A stretch of 33,338 nt of DNA from Candidatus Dactylopiibacterium carminicum (GTDB lineage Bacteria > Pseudomonadota > Gammaproteobacteria > Burkholderiales > Rhodocyclaceae): NCBI RefSeq assembly GCF_014736495.1, contig NZ_MDUX01000039.1:1-33338 (forward strand), read 5' to 3'. The translations under genes and the position numbers were made by a program. The notes under the pieces are model-generated. The model ran no database searches and had not been told where the DNA came from. It saw nothing but the letters and a program-made list of their open reading frames with translations. How positions within the stretch are numbered: the first letter of the stretch is position 1; every line of letters starts with the position of its first letter. Below, in pieces: positions 1-10,964 of this stretch.

Positions 1-55
1 GAAAAACAGTATTTCATGAAGCTCGGGGCTGTCTAGGAAACCCGGGGCGATTCAG
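1..55. repeat. Left copy of 55-bp inverted terminal repeat, likely IS end
   Basis: These 55 bases are the exact reverse complement of 33284-33338; the match stops after base 55 (next bases differ). Read outward from base 54, the repeat begins TGAATCGCCCCGGG, which resembles termini of IS3-family elements (family recall, not searched). The coding frame of the adjacent YdgA-like gene becomes recognisable just inside it. A perfect 55-nt match is also what a de Bruijn assembler with k=55 leaves when two contig ends run into the same repeat, so the repeat probably continues beyond the window. Confidence 0.8.
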
Positions 56-1313
56 TCACGTGAATTCCGGCGTGGCATCTTCTCGTCGACCGAGCAGGTC
101 ACTCTGGGGCTGGCGCCGGGTGCTCAAGCCATGCTAGCGCAAGCTGTGGCGCAGCCTCTGGGGCTGGATGCCGACGATCTGGGCGGTGTGCAGCTGAGCG
201 TACGCTCGGCCATCCGCCACGGTCCTTTCGCGGGCGGCTGGCGCCTGCTGGGCGGGCGAGCGGATAGCGACCTGTCTCTGGATGGTAGTCTGCAGGAGGT
301 TTCCCGCACGCTTCTGGGAGGCGCGCCGCTGATGCGTGCGCGCATGTCTCTGGAATTGTTCGGTGGCGTGGACGGGGAGTTGAGCAGCCCGCCTTTGAGC
401 AGCCGGTTCGTGCGCGCGGATGGAGAGCCAGGGCATCACGGCCGAGGTGTCATTGCACAGGGAAACCGGGCCGTATCGCCTGTTGGCGCGGGCACCGGGG
501 CTGTCGTTCAGCCTGGGCGAGAACAGGCGTCTGACGATGACGGAGCTGCGCATGCAGGCCCGGGGGGAACGCTTGCCGCAAGAGGGTTCGGAGATCCAGC
601 CGGGCGAAGTGCATATCGCGCTGGACACTTTGAGCCTGTCGGATGAGTCCTCTCCGGAACGTGCTTTCGACCTGGGGAAGCTGCATTACCAGGTGGATCT
701 GGCCGTGACAGGGGATTTCCTCGACCTGAATGCGCGGATCGGTGCGCAGACCCTGCGTACGGGGGACCAGGAACATGGTCCGGCGGACTACGATTTCTCG
801 GCATCCCATCTGAACATTCCCGCGCTGCTGCAGATTCGCGAGCGATACCGTGCCTTGCAGGACGATCCGCAGATGGCGACCCAGCCTTTCGCCGTGCTGG
901 GCGCTGTCGGTGAGCCGTTGCAGCAGTTACTGCAGCAGCAGCCTGTCTTCAAGGTCGATCGCCTGGCATTTCAGACTGCGGATGGACAGACCCAGGCCAG
1001 CGCCCGACTTGCCATGGGAGCGCTGGACCCGGCCGCGAGCGGCAACCTGCTGGCCATGCTGGGTCGTCTGGAATTGCAGGCGGAACTGAAGCTGCCCGAG
1101 GCTTTGGCATTGAGTCTTGCCGACCGGCGAGGGGCCTTCCCCGAGGAAGATGCCGGAGTGGCGCGCATGCGCATGCTTGCACAGCGTACGCAATTACAGC
1201 GTTTGGTGGATCAGGGCTATTTGGTGCGCGAGGATGGCCTGTTACATACCCGTGTGGAGATGCGTCAGGGCGCGATTATGCTCAATGGCAAGCCGCTGGG
1301 CGGCAATTCCTGA
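56..1313 (+). pseudogene. YdgA/DUF945-like protein, 5'-truncated and frameshifted
   Basis: Remnant of a YdgA-type (DUF945) protein, a family of mostly uncharacterised exported or inner-membrane-anchored proteins of about 500 residues. The first recognisable residues (EFRRGIFSSTEQVTL) match the usual early 'RGxFSS' region, so the N-terminal signal anchor and first tens of residues are missing; the frame runs into the 55-bp terminal repeat instead. Around 419-428 the reading frame shifts: upstream sequence is read in the frame of 131, and downstream sequence continues from 420 to the stop at 1313. A loss of two bases in the GAGAG tract, or one inserted base, would explain it. No start with a ribosome-binding site precedes the 3' part. 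It converges on apaG with 24 bp between and no obvious terminator. Family assignment is by pattern and moderately secure; the disruption is directly visible. Confidence 0.7.
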
Positions 1314-1337
1314 GGCTGACGCACCGCGGCATCAGTA

Positions 1338-1718
1338 TCAATGCAGCGTGCGTGGCCCGACCAGGAAGAACTCGGGAATCTCGGCTTCGAAGCCAGTGCC
1401 GTCGTCGGCGACAAACTGGTAGCTGCCGCGCATGCTGCCGAAGGCCGTGGGCAACGGGCAGCCACTGGAGTACTCGAACTCTTCGCCCGGCGCCAGTTCG
1501 GGTTGCTCGCCCACCACACCTTCGCCGCGCACTTCTTCCACATTGCCCACGGCATCCGTGATCACCCAGTGGCGGGAGAGCAGCTTCACGCCGACGCTGC
1601 CCTCGTTGCGTATGTTGACCTGGTAGGCGAAGACATAACGCTGCTCTTCGGGGTCTGATTGCTCGGGCAGATATTGCGGGCGGATGCTGATGCTGATCCG
1701 GTAGGGCTGGGATGGCAT
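1338..1718 (-). CDS. apaG: ApaG protein
   Basis: A 126-residue protein of the ApaG family (CorD in Salmonella), a small single-domain Fn3-like beta-sandwich found throughout Proteobacteria and linked to magnesium/cobalt phenotypes; its biochemical role is not settled. The diagnostic family motif is present as GEGVVGEQPELAPG around residues 64-77, followed by the conserved YSSGCPL and GSMRGSYQF segments. Length is normal (about 125). It is the last gene of the minus-strand run, 17 bp after the transport lipoprotein gene, so it is probably co-transcribed with the lipid transporter. The start is the first ATG in frame with the family N-terminus (YRISISIRPQYLPEQS). Confidence 0.93.
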   Translation of the reverse strand: MPSQPYRISISIRPQYLPEQSDPEEQRYVFAYQVNIRNEGSVGVKLLSRHWVITDAVGNVEEVRGEGVVGEQPELAPGEEFEYSSGCPLPTAFGSMRGSYQFVADDGTGFEAEIPEFFLVGPRTLH

Positions 1719-1735
1719 CGGAAGATCTCCGGGGG

Positions 1736-2317
1736 TTACTCGGGGAGGCGGGATGGTAGCGCGGCAGCGATGTCGGTGGCCAGACGGGCCAGTGCCTCGC
1801 TCTGTGCGGCGACAACGGCCGGCGCATTGCCGGAACCCGTGCTGACGCGATACTCACTGTTGCGCTCGGGCCCGCTGCGTTTGCCGACGATCACACGCCA
1901 ACGCGCGCGCAGCACGGTTTCACCATGGATGTCGCTGTCGAACTGCAGTATTTCCAGCGGTACGGAGACCGCCGGGACATCGTTCAGCGCCCAGGGATGG
2001 GCCTGCAGCCGTTGTGGTGTCAGGCTGCGGGCGAGATTCTCACGCAGCACGCGCAGGAAATTCACGTCCAGCGGCTCGACCCAGCGGTCGTTTTCCGCCA
2101 GACGCAGGCTGCCTGCATTCTCGCGGCGCACCAGCGGACGGTGGTCGAGATAGGGAGGCCATGTCAGCGGGCCGATGCCGAGGTTGTAGGGCAGCGTCTG
2201 GGCACCGTTTGCGGGAGTCGTTTGCGCGCTGAGTTGGTGCAGGCGCAGCGGCTGTGGCGGCGTGGCGCTGCAGGCGGCAAGCAGCAGGCAGGCGATGGGC
2301 GGCAGGAGGCGCTTCAT
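1736..2317 (-). CDS. ABC-type transport auxiliary lipoprotein (PqiC-like)
   Basis: A 193-residue predicted outer-membrane lipoprotein: a short signal (MKRLLPPIACLLLAAC) ends in a lipobox with Cys16 as the lipidation site. The remainder resembles the PqiC/'ABC-type transport auxiliary lipoprotein' family, with the typical opening YNLGIGPLTWPPYLDHRPLVRR. In such systems the lipoprotein is thought to receive or contact the MCE tunnel protein at the outer membrane. Its ATG overlaps the stop of the MCE gene by 4 bp, indicating translational coupling. Order permease-ATPase-MCE-lipoprotein is the usual one for this class. The exact substrate (a phospholipid is likely) cannot be read from the sequence. 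Confidence 0.85.
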   Translation of the reverse strand: MKRLLPPIACLLLAACSATPPQPLRLHQLSAQTTPANGAQTLPYNLGIGPLTWPPYLDHRPLVRRENAGSLRLAENDRWVEPLDVNFLRVLRENLARSLTPQRLQAHPWALNDVPAVSVPLEILQFDSDIHGETVLRARWRVIVGKRSGPERNSEYRVSTGSGNAPAVVAAQSEALARLATDIAAALPSRLPE

Positions 2318-3315
2318 GGCTGGGGTTCCTTGCGGGCGGACTGGCGGCCGAAGAGCAGGGCGTCGGGCTGACGGGCCAGCATGTCGGAGAGTTCCTGCAG
2401 GGCGCGTGCGGCTTCGCGTAGTTCGCGCAGGGTCTGTTCGGTATTGTGCAAGGCCGGGGCGCCCTGGGCGATCAGCGTGTCCAAGGTGCCGACCGCGCGT
2501 TGCATCTGCTCGGCCATGGCACGCACGGCTTCGAGCGGTGCGCCGGCCTGATCCGCGACACCGGCGAATTTGTCGGCCGCGTCACCCACGCGTTCCATGT
2601 TGGCCTTGACGCTGGTGACGGTATCTTCCAGACCATCCAGCGTGGGGCCCAGGCGCTTGTCGAGGCTGGCTGTGAGCGCCTCAAGATTGGCCAGGGTGCG
2701 ACTCATGCTGCGCATGGTCTGCTCGGTTTCCGGACTGTTGATGAACTGGCGCGCGGTGTTGGCGATGGCCGAGATGTCACCGAGCAGTTCTTCGATGTCC
2801 AGATGCTCCAGTTTCTGCGCGATTTCCTGCACGGGAGAGGGAATCGTGGGGATTTCGGGCAGGCGCTTGTTCGGGGCGCGATAGACCAGCGGCCGATCCG
2901 GGTAGAAATCCAGTTCGATGTAGAGCAGACCGGTGAGCAGGCTTTGCGAGGCCAGACGCGCGCGCAGGCCACGGTTGATGAGGCTGATCGGGTCCGGTGC
3001 ATCTTCCCCCACGTCGCTGCCATTGCTATTCAGCAGGCGGAGGGAGGTTCCTTCGACGACGACCGGGATCAGCAGCTGGCTGTGGGTGTCGTCATAGCGC
3101 AGGTCGATGCGTTTGACGTTACCGATCTGCACGCCGCGGAACACTACCGGGGCGCCAACCTGCAGCCCGTACACCGAGCCCTCGAAGTACATCACGTAGG
3201 TTGGGCGCTTCTGGAACAGGCCGTGCCCCGTGAAAAGAAAGATACCGGCCACGAGCAGAGCCATCGCGCCGAGCACGAAGATGCCGATGGTGGTGGGATT
3301 GGCGCGCTGGCTCAT
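2314..3315 (-). CDS. MCE-domain periplasmic lipid-transport protein (MlaD/PqiB-like)
   Basis: A 333-residue protein with one N-terminal transmembrane anchor (about residues 10-29, TIGIFVLGAMALLVAGIFLF), then a single MCE domain (about 38-120; hallmark VYGLQVGAPVVFRGVQIGNV), then a long helical tail (about 160-320) rich in heptad-like Leu/Ala that probably forms the periplasmic needle or barrel. MCE proteins oligomerise into channels that move lipids between membranes. The long tail makes it more like single-MCE PqiB-type proteins than the short E. coli MlaD (about 180 aa). It overlaps both neighbours by 4 bp (ATPase gene upstream, lipoprotein gene downstream), so the four transporter genes behave as one translational unit. 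Confidence 0.9.
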   Translation of the reverse strand: MSQRANPTTIGIFVLGAMALLVAGIFLFTGHGLFQKRPTYVMYFEGSVYGLQVGAPVVFRGVQIGNVKRIDLRYDDTHSQLLIPVVVEGTSLRLLNSNGSDVGEDAPDPISLINRGLRARLASQSLLTGLLYIELDFYPDRPLVYRAPNKRLPEIPTIPSPVQEIAQKLEHLDIEELLGDISAIANTARQFINSPETEQTMRSMSRTLANLEALTASLDKRLGPTLDGLEDTVTSVKANMERVGDAADKFAGVADQAGAPLEAVRAMAEQMQRAVGTLDTLIAQGAPALHNTEQTLRELREAARALQELSDMLARQPDALLFGRQSARKEPQP

Positions 3316-4064
3316 GCGTCTTCTCCGCGGGCTAGAAAGTGGCGCACCAGGGCGGAGCCGTGCTGCGCAAGATGATGAGGGTTGCCACTGGCAGTCATGG
3401 TCCGGCTTTCGGCGTCGAGGAAGATGGCCTGATCGGCCACGGCGAAGATGCTGGCCAGTTCGTGGGTCACGAGCACGATGGTCGAGCCCAGGCTGGCACG
3501 CAGTTCCAACAGCAGTTCATCCAGGCGGCGCGCGCTGAGCGGGTCCAGTCCGGCCGAGGGTTCGTCGCAGAACAGGATATCCGGATTCAGCGCCATGGCG
3601 CGCGCCAGGCCCGCGCGCTTTTTCATGCCTCCGCTGATTTCCGCAGGATAATGGTTTTCAAAGCCCGAAAGGCCGACCAGTGCCAGCTTGACCGCTACGA
3701 TCTCTCGGATTGCCGCCGCGGGCAGATCGGTGAATTCTTCCAGTGGCAAAGCGATGTTTTCCGCCAGGGTCAGCGAGCTCCACAGTGCGCCGCCCTGGAA
3801 CAATACGCCGCTGCCGCGCTTGAGTGCATCCTGGCGCGTTTCGTCTGCTGCCCAGTAATCCTCGTCGCCACCATAGAGGATGCGTCCGGCGGCTGGTTGC
3901 TGCAGGCCTATCAGATGGCGCAGCAGCGTGCTCTTGCCGCAGCCGCTGCCGCCCATGATGACGAAGATCTGGCCGCGCGGGATGTCGAAGTCCAGATCCT
4001 GCTGGATTACCCGGCCATCGTAGGCCATCGTCAGGCCGCGTACGGAGAGGGCTGGCGTATCCAT
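3312..4064 (-). CDS. MlaF-like ABC transporter ATPase
   Basis: A 250-residue ABC ATPase that would energise the adjacent MlaE-like permease in the inner membrane. The full catalytic set is visible: Walker A GGSGCGKST (residues 38-46), signature SGGMKKR (about 144-150) with the MKKR extension typical of MlaF-type ATPases, Walker B ILFCDEP (about 163-169), the D-loop SAGLDP and the switch histidine in VTHELAS. Length is close to E. coli MlaF (269). The gene begins 3 bp after the permease stop and overlaps the MCE gene start by 4 bp. The assignment to an MCE/Mla-type lipid transporter rests on signature and neighbours. It may be a paralogue of the canonical mla operon, so no symbol is given. Confidence 0.92.
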   Translation of the reverse strand: MDTPALSVRGLTMAYDGRVIQQDLDFDIPRGQIFVIMGGSGCGKSTLLRHLIGLQQPAAGRILYGGDEDYWAADETRQDALKRGSGVLFQGGALWSSLTLAENIALPLEEFTDLPAAAIREIVAVKLALVGLSGFENHYPAEISGGMKKRAGLARAMALNPDILFCDEPSAGLDPLSARRLDELLLELRASLGSTIVLVTHELASIFAVADQAIFLDAESRTMTASGNPHHLAQHGSALVRHFLARGEDA

Positions 4065-4067
4065 GGC

Positions 4068-5180
4068 TCAGATCCCCATGCGCTGGAACATGATGGTCAG
4101 AATGGAGGCGGACACGGTGATCAGCAGGATGGAAGTGACTACCGCCGAAGTGGTGGCTTCCCCCACGGCTTGTGCGCTGCGCCCGCACTGCATGCCGCGC
4201 AGGCAGCCGGCAAAGGCCACCAGCGCGCCATATACCGTGCCCTTGAGCATGCCGATGAGGATGTGCGTCCAGGAGAGCGCCAGCATGGTCTCGTTGAAAT
4301 ACTCGCGTGCGCCGACGCCGAACACCGTGGTGGCGACCAGCATGCCGGCACCGATGCCGACCACGCCGGCATACAGCGTGAGCAGTGGCACCATCAGCAG
4401 CAGGGCCAGCAGGCGCGGCAACACCAGCACGTCGATGGGCGACAGGCCCAGCGTACGCAGCGCGTCGATCTCTTCATTGACCTGCATCGTGCCGATCTGT
4501 GCGGCGAAGGCCGCGCCGGTGCGGCCGGCGAGGATCACGCCGGTCATCAGCGCGCCGACCTCGCGCACCATGCCGATGGCGACCAGATCGGCGATGTAGA
4601 TCTGAGCGCCAAACTGCGCGAGCTGGACTGCGCCCATGTAGGCCAGGATGGTGCCGACGAGAAAACTGATCAGCGAGGCGATGGGCAGCGCTCGCGGGCC
4701 GCAATCCTCCAGTAGCCAGAGAAAATCACGCCAGCGGAAATTGGCTCGCCCGCGCAACAGTCGTCCCAGGCCCTGCGAGACCTCGCCGATGAAATGGGCC
4801 GCCTGCGGCAGATCGGCCCACAGGCGCAGCGCGGTTTCGCCCAGGCGCTGGATGAAATGGCTGGTGTTGTCCTCGGGTTTTCCGGGCCGGGCCGGTACAG
4901 CCAGCGCCAGGGCAAGCAATCGCCCCAGGCCAGCGGGCAGGCCGTCGGCATCCAGTGCGATCTGTTGTGCCTGGCAATTGCGTGCGAGATGCAGCAGCCA
5001 GGCCAGCAAGGCGCCTTCGTTGTCTTCCAGCGCTTCTTCTGCCAGCAGGCGAACCTGCTTGCAACCTGCCAGTCCGGGTTGTGCCGGCAAGGTCTGCTGC
5101 CAATGCCAGGTGCCGGCACAACGCAGCACGAGCGTATCCACGTCAGGTTGAAGGTCGATACGCGCGGACTGGTTGGGCAT
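4068..5180 (-). CDS. MlaE-family permease with N-terminal STAS-like domain
   Basis: A 370-residue inner-membrane permease. The C-terminal two-thirds (about 140-370) is a clear MlaE/YrbE domain, with hydrophobic segments and the conserved stretches VAIGMVREVGALMTGVILAGRTGAAFAAQIG and EIDALRTLGLSPIDVLVLPR. The first roughly 115 residues are soluble and look like a STAS domain, equivalent to the separate MlaB protein of E. coli but fused here. The ATG at 5180 (MPNQSARID) was chosen because everything further upstream in this frame overlaps the ppc 3' end and has no family resemblance; it lies 19 bp after the ppc stop. It is the first gene of the lipid-transport unit and is probably transcribed together with ppc. 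Confidence 0.9.
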   Translation of the reverse strand: MPNQSARIDLQPDVDTLVLRCAGTWHWQQTLPAQPGLAGCKQVRLLAEEALEDNEGALLAWLLHLARNCQAQQIALDADGLPAGLGRLLALALAVPARPGKPEDNTSHFIQRLGETALRLWADLPQAAHFIGEVSQGLGRLLRGRANFRWRDFLWLLEDCGPRALPIASLISFLVGTILAYMGAVQLAQFGAQIYIADLVAIGMVREVGALMTGVILAGRTGAAFAAQIGTMQVNEEIDALRTLGLSPIDVLVLPRLLALLLMVPLLTLYAGVVGIGAGMLVATTVFGVGAREYFNETMLALSWTHILIGMLKGTVYGALVAFAGCLRGMQCGRSAQAVGEATTSAVVTSILLITVSASILTIMFQRMGI

Positions 5181-5199
5181 GTTTCCGGCTCCGCAAGGC

Positions 5200-7959
<2,760 letters not shown>

Positions 7960-8088
7960 GCTGCTTCCTGGGTAGGGGCGGAGGGGGATTGGCTGGCTGA
8001 ATATATCAGGAGGGCGGCAGCTTGGGGCGTGCTATCCTTCCTGCCAAGCAAGCATCATTCCGCCTCATTCTGGCATTCCATTCCCATC

Positions 8089-9072
8089 ATGAACGACACC
8101 TCGGTCGCCATTCCCGGCCTCGAGCCGGCTCTTGCCCCCTTGCGTGCTCCCGAGCGCATCGTGATCGCCACACGTGAGAGCCGGCTGGCGCTTTGGCAGG
8201 CCGAGCATGTGAAGGTGCGTCTGGAGGCCGTCTGGCCTGGTTGCCTTGTGGAGCTGCTGGGCATGACCACGCGGGGTGATCAGATACTGGATCGTTCCCT
8301 GTCCAAAGTGGGCGGCAAAGGGCTGTTCGTCAAGGAACTTGAGGCTGCATTGGCCGATGGTCGCGCCGATATTGCCGTGCATTCGATGAAGGATGTACCG
8401 GCGCAGATGCCGGAAGGTTTCGCACTGATTGCCACGCTGGCGCGCGAGACGCCTCTCGATGCTTTCGTCTCCAGTCGTTACGAGAGTCTGGCCGACATGC
8501 CGCCCGGTGCTGTCGTGGGTACCTCCAGTTTGCGCCGCGAGGCGCAGATCCATGCGCTGCATCCGTATCTTGGGGTTTCTCCCTTGCGTGGCAATCTCGA
8601 TACGCGATTGCGGAAGCTGGATGAAGGCCAGTTCGACGCGATCATTCTGGCGGCAGCCGGCCTTCGCCGACTGGGGCTGGGTGCTCGCATCCGCAGCCTG
8701 CTGTCGGCGGATGAAAGCCTGCCCGCTGCCGGGCAGGGGGCTCTGGGTATCGAGGCCCGCGCGGACAGGCCAGAAGTGGCCGCCTGGCTGGTGCCGCTGG
8801 TGGATCCTGTAACGGCCCGCTGTGTAGCGGCCGAGCGTGCAGTCACGCAGACGCTGGATGGCGGTTGCGATGTGCCGTTGGGCGCATTCTGCGAGCAGAA
8901 CCCGGATGGCTCTCTGTTCCTGCGTGCTTTCGTCGCCAGTCCCGATGGCAGCCGCTGTGTGCGCGCACAGGCTGTGGGGCAGGCGGATGACGCCCAGTCG
9001 CTCGGCCGGAATGTCGGGCTGGAATTGCTGGTTTCCGGTGCGGATCGTATCCTCGCCGAATTGCGTGGCTGA
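8089..9072 (+). CDS. hemC: Hydroxymethylbilane synthase (porphobilinogen deaminase)
   Basis: A 327-residue enzyme that condenses four porphobilinogen molecules into hydroxymethylbilane, the third common step of tetrapyrrole synthesis. The N-terminal substrate-binding segment [18 protein letters not shown], the [16 protein letters not shown] and [12 protein letters not shown] segments, [10 protein letters not shown] and the dipyrromethane cofactor attachment motif [11 protein letters not shown] (Cys260) are all present. The ATG at 8089 is chosen because upstream in-frame residues lie antisense to the ppc start and are not family-like. About 20 residues precede the conserved core, slightly more than in E. 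coli HemC. hemD follows after 3 bp. Confidence 0.97.
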   Translation: MNDTSVAIPGLEPALAPLRAPERIVIATRESRLALWQAEHVKVRLEAVWPGCLVELLGMTTRGDQILDRSLSKVGGKGLFVKELEAALADGRADIAVHSMKDVPAQMPEGFALIATLARETPLDAFVSSRYESLADMPPGAVVGTSSLRREAQIHALHPYLGVSPLRGNLDTRLRKLDEGQFDAIILAAAGLRRLGLGARIRSLLSADESLPAAGQGALGIEARADRPEVAAWLVPLVDPVTARCVAAERAVTQTLDGGCDVPLGAFCEQNPDGSLFLRAFVASPDGSRCVRAQAVGQADDAQSLGRNVGLELLVSGADRILAELRG

Positions 9073-9075
9073 GCC

Positions 9076-9846
9076 ATGGCGGCCTTGGCGGGGCAGCTCG
9101 TCGCGCTTACCCGGCCGCGCGAACAGATCGAGCCGCTGGCCCTGAGGCTGGAAGCGCTTGGCGCACGCGTGCTGCGCTTGCCGCTTATTGAGATCGCACC
9201 GCCTGAGGCCCCTGAGTCCGTACGGGAGTTCGCGCCGCGCCTGGGGCAATTCGATCTGGCTTTCTTTGTCTCTCCGAATGCCGTGCGGCATGCGCTGGAT
9301 CTGTTGCCACGTGCCCTGTGGCCTGCGACCTTGCGTGTGGCCGCTGTCGGGCCAGGGACGGCGCGCGCACTGCAGGAACATGGCTTCTGCGATGTGATCG
9401 TGCCCGCGAGCGGTTTCGATTCCGAATCGGTCCTGGCTTTGCCAGCCTTTGCCGACGAGGCCGTGGCCAGGCGCCGTATGCTGATCTTGCGGGGCAATGG
9501 TGGTCGCGAGCTGTTGGCCGACAGCTTGCGCCAGCGTGGCGCGGAGGTTGAATTGCTCGGATGCTATCGGCGCCGCGCCGCGCCGGTGAATGTACCGGTT
9601 TTGTTGTCTCTGCTTGCGCGGGGCGAACTGGCCGCGATGGTGTTTTCCAGCAGCGAGGCAGTGGGTTTTCTGGCCGAAGCCTTGGGTGGCGAGGCCAGGG
9701 GATTGTTTTCCCGTCTGCCCTTGTTCGCTTCGCATCCGCGCATCGCCGAGGCGTTGCGGATGCATGGCGGCAGCGAGATCGTGCTGACGCAGCCGGGCGA
9801 CGACGGTGTCTGTGCCGCATTGCTTGCCCGTCTTGGCCGACCCTGA
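9076..9846 (+). CDS. hemD: Uroporphyrinogen-III synthase
   Basis: A 256-residue protein of the HemD family, which cyclises hydroxymethylbilane and inverts ring D to give uroporphyrinogen III. The family is poorly conserved; visible marks are the N-terminal VALTRPREQIEPLALRLEALGARVLRLPLIEI, the VSPNAVRHAL segment, AVGPGTARALQEHG and the C-terminal MVFSSSEAVGFLAEAL region. Length matches the family (about 250). The ATG lies 3 bp after the hemC stop, so the two genes are almost certainly translationally coupled; operon position supports the assignment strongly. Confidence 0.93.
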   Translation: MAALAGQLVALTRPREQIEPLALRLEALGARVLRLPLIEIAPPEAPESVREFAPRLGQFDLAFFVSPNAVRHALDLLPRALWPATLRVAAVGPGTARALQEHGFCDVIVPASGFDSESVLALPAFADEAVARRRMLILRGNGGRELLADSLRQRGAEVELLGCYRRRAAPVNVPVLLSLLARGELAAMVFSSSEAVGFLAEALGGEARGLFSRLPLFASHPRIAEALRMHGGSEIVLTQPGDDGVCAALLARLGRP

Positions 9847-9876
9847 ATCGGCGGTGCATCGGGTAAGATTCGCCCC

Positions 9877-10956
9877 ATGGACGAGAACGACAAGATTTCC
9901 GCCGTGCCCCCCATGCTGCCGGCACCTGTCGCACCCCCCTTGAGGCGCCTGCGTACCGACCGTATCCTGCTGGTTGTTGCCTTGGTGGGTGTTGGGCTGC
10001 TGGGCTGGCAAACTTATGACGCGCGCAGTCGCTTGAGCGACCTGCAAGGCGAGGTGGCGCGCAAACTGGCCGAGGGGGATGGTGCACTGAGCGAGATCCG
10101 CCTGGCCACGCGCAAGGCACAGGAAGACCTGGCCGGATTGCAGGGCAAGCTCGGGCTGGTGGATGCGAAGGTGAGCGAGGCCCAGGGCCAGTACGCATCG
10201 CTTGAAACCCTGTATGCGGAATTTTCGCGCGCCCGCGACGAGCGCCTGCTGACCGAAGTCGAACAGGCGGTTCAGATCGCCGATCAACAGCTGCAGTTGG
10301 CCAGCAATGTGCCGGCTGCCCTGGCGGCTCTGCAAAGTGCGGATGCGCGCTTGGCCCAGCTGGACCAGGCCCGCTTCCTGCCTGCGCGCAAGCTGCTGGC
10401 TCGCGATATCGAACGCCTGCGTGCGTTGCCGCTGGCCGATGTTCCCAGCGTGGCGCTGCAGCTCGAAACCATGATGGGACGCATCGAACACTTGCCGCTG
10501 GCCTTCGAACGCGCCGTGCCGCTCCGTCCTGAAACTGCTCAGTCCGCGCCTGCTGCTGCGGCATCTCCCGTGGCCGAAGCACCTGGCTGGATCGGCCGTC
10601 TGGCAAATGAGTTCTGGCGTGATTTCCGTGACCTGATCCGCATCGAACGCATGGATGGCGCGGCGCCGGTGCTATTGGCGCCGGAGCAGGCGGTCTATCT
10701 GCGCGAACACTTGCGTCTGCGTCTGCTGTCGGCGCGCCTTGCGCTGCTGCAACGCGAGGGCAAGCTGTTCTCCGAGGATGTGCGTCAGTCGCGACTGTGG
10801 CTGCAGCGTTATTTCGACGTGAAGGCACGTTCGGTGAGCGATACGCTGGCCGAACTGGAGCGGTTGGAATCTTCACGGCTGAGCATGAAACTGCCCACGC
10901 TTGATGATACGCAGGCGACTCTGCGTGGCCTCAAGCTCAGCAGTAACAGGCGTTGA
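9877..10956 (+). CDS. hemX: HemX family protein (uroporphyrinogen operon membrane protein)
   Basis: A 359-residue protein of the proteobacterial HemX family, always found between hemD and hemY. A single transmembrane segment (about residues 29-44, ILLVVALVGVGLLGWQ) follows a Pro-rich cytoplasmic start. It is followed by a predicted coiled coil (about 50-115) and a helical periplasmic domain with the family pattern RLLTEVEQAVQIADQQLQLA and ILLAPEQAVYLREHLRLRLLSARLALL (here VLLAPEQ). Once annotated as a methyltransferase, the family has no demonstrated enzymatic activity in Proteobacteria. It starts 30 bp after hemD; a short Pro/Ala linker around 215-235 separates the helical parts. Confidence 0.92.
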   Translation: MDENDKISAVPPMLPAPVAPPLRRLRTDRILLVVALVGVGLLGWQTYDARSRLSDLQGEVARKLAEGDGALSEIRLATRKAQEDLAGLQGKLGLVDAKVSEAQGQYASLETLYAEFSRARDERLLTEVEQAVQIADQQLQLASNVPAALAALQSADARLAQLDQARFLPARKLLARDIERLRALPLADVPSVALQLETMMGRIEHLPLAFERAVPLRPETAQSAPAAAASPVAEAPGWIGRLANEFWRDFRDLIRIERMDGAAPVLLAPEQAVYLREHLRLRLLSARLALLQREGKLFSEDVRQSRLWLQRYFDVKARSVSDTLAELERLESSRLSMKLPTLDDTQATLRGLKLSSNRR

Positions 10957-10964
10957 GGGTGGCC

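Noticed and set aside
420..1313. Independent 297-residue gene
   Set aside because: The sequence continues the upstream YdgA-like frame after a frameshift, and the ATG at 420 lacks a ribosome-binding site.
7960..8088. Promoters between ppc and hemC
   Set aside because: CTATCCT at about 8032-8038 could be a -10 for hemC, but no -35 of suitable quality or spacing was found, so nothing was annotated.
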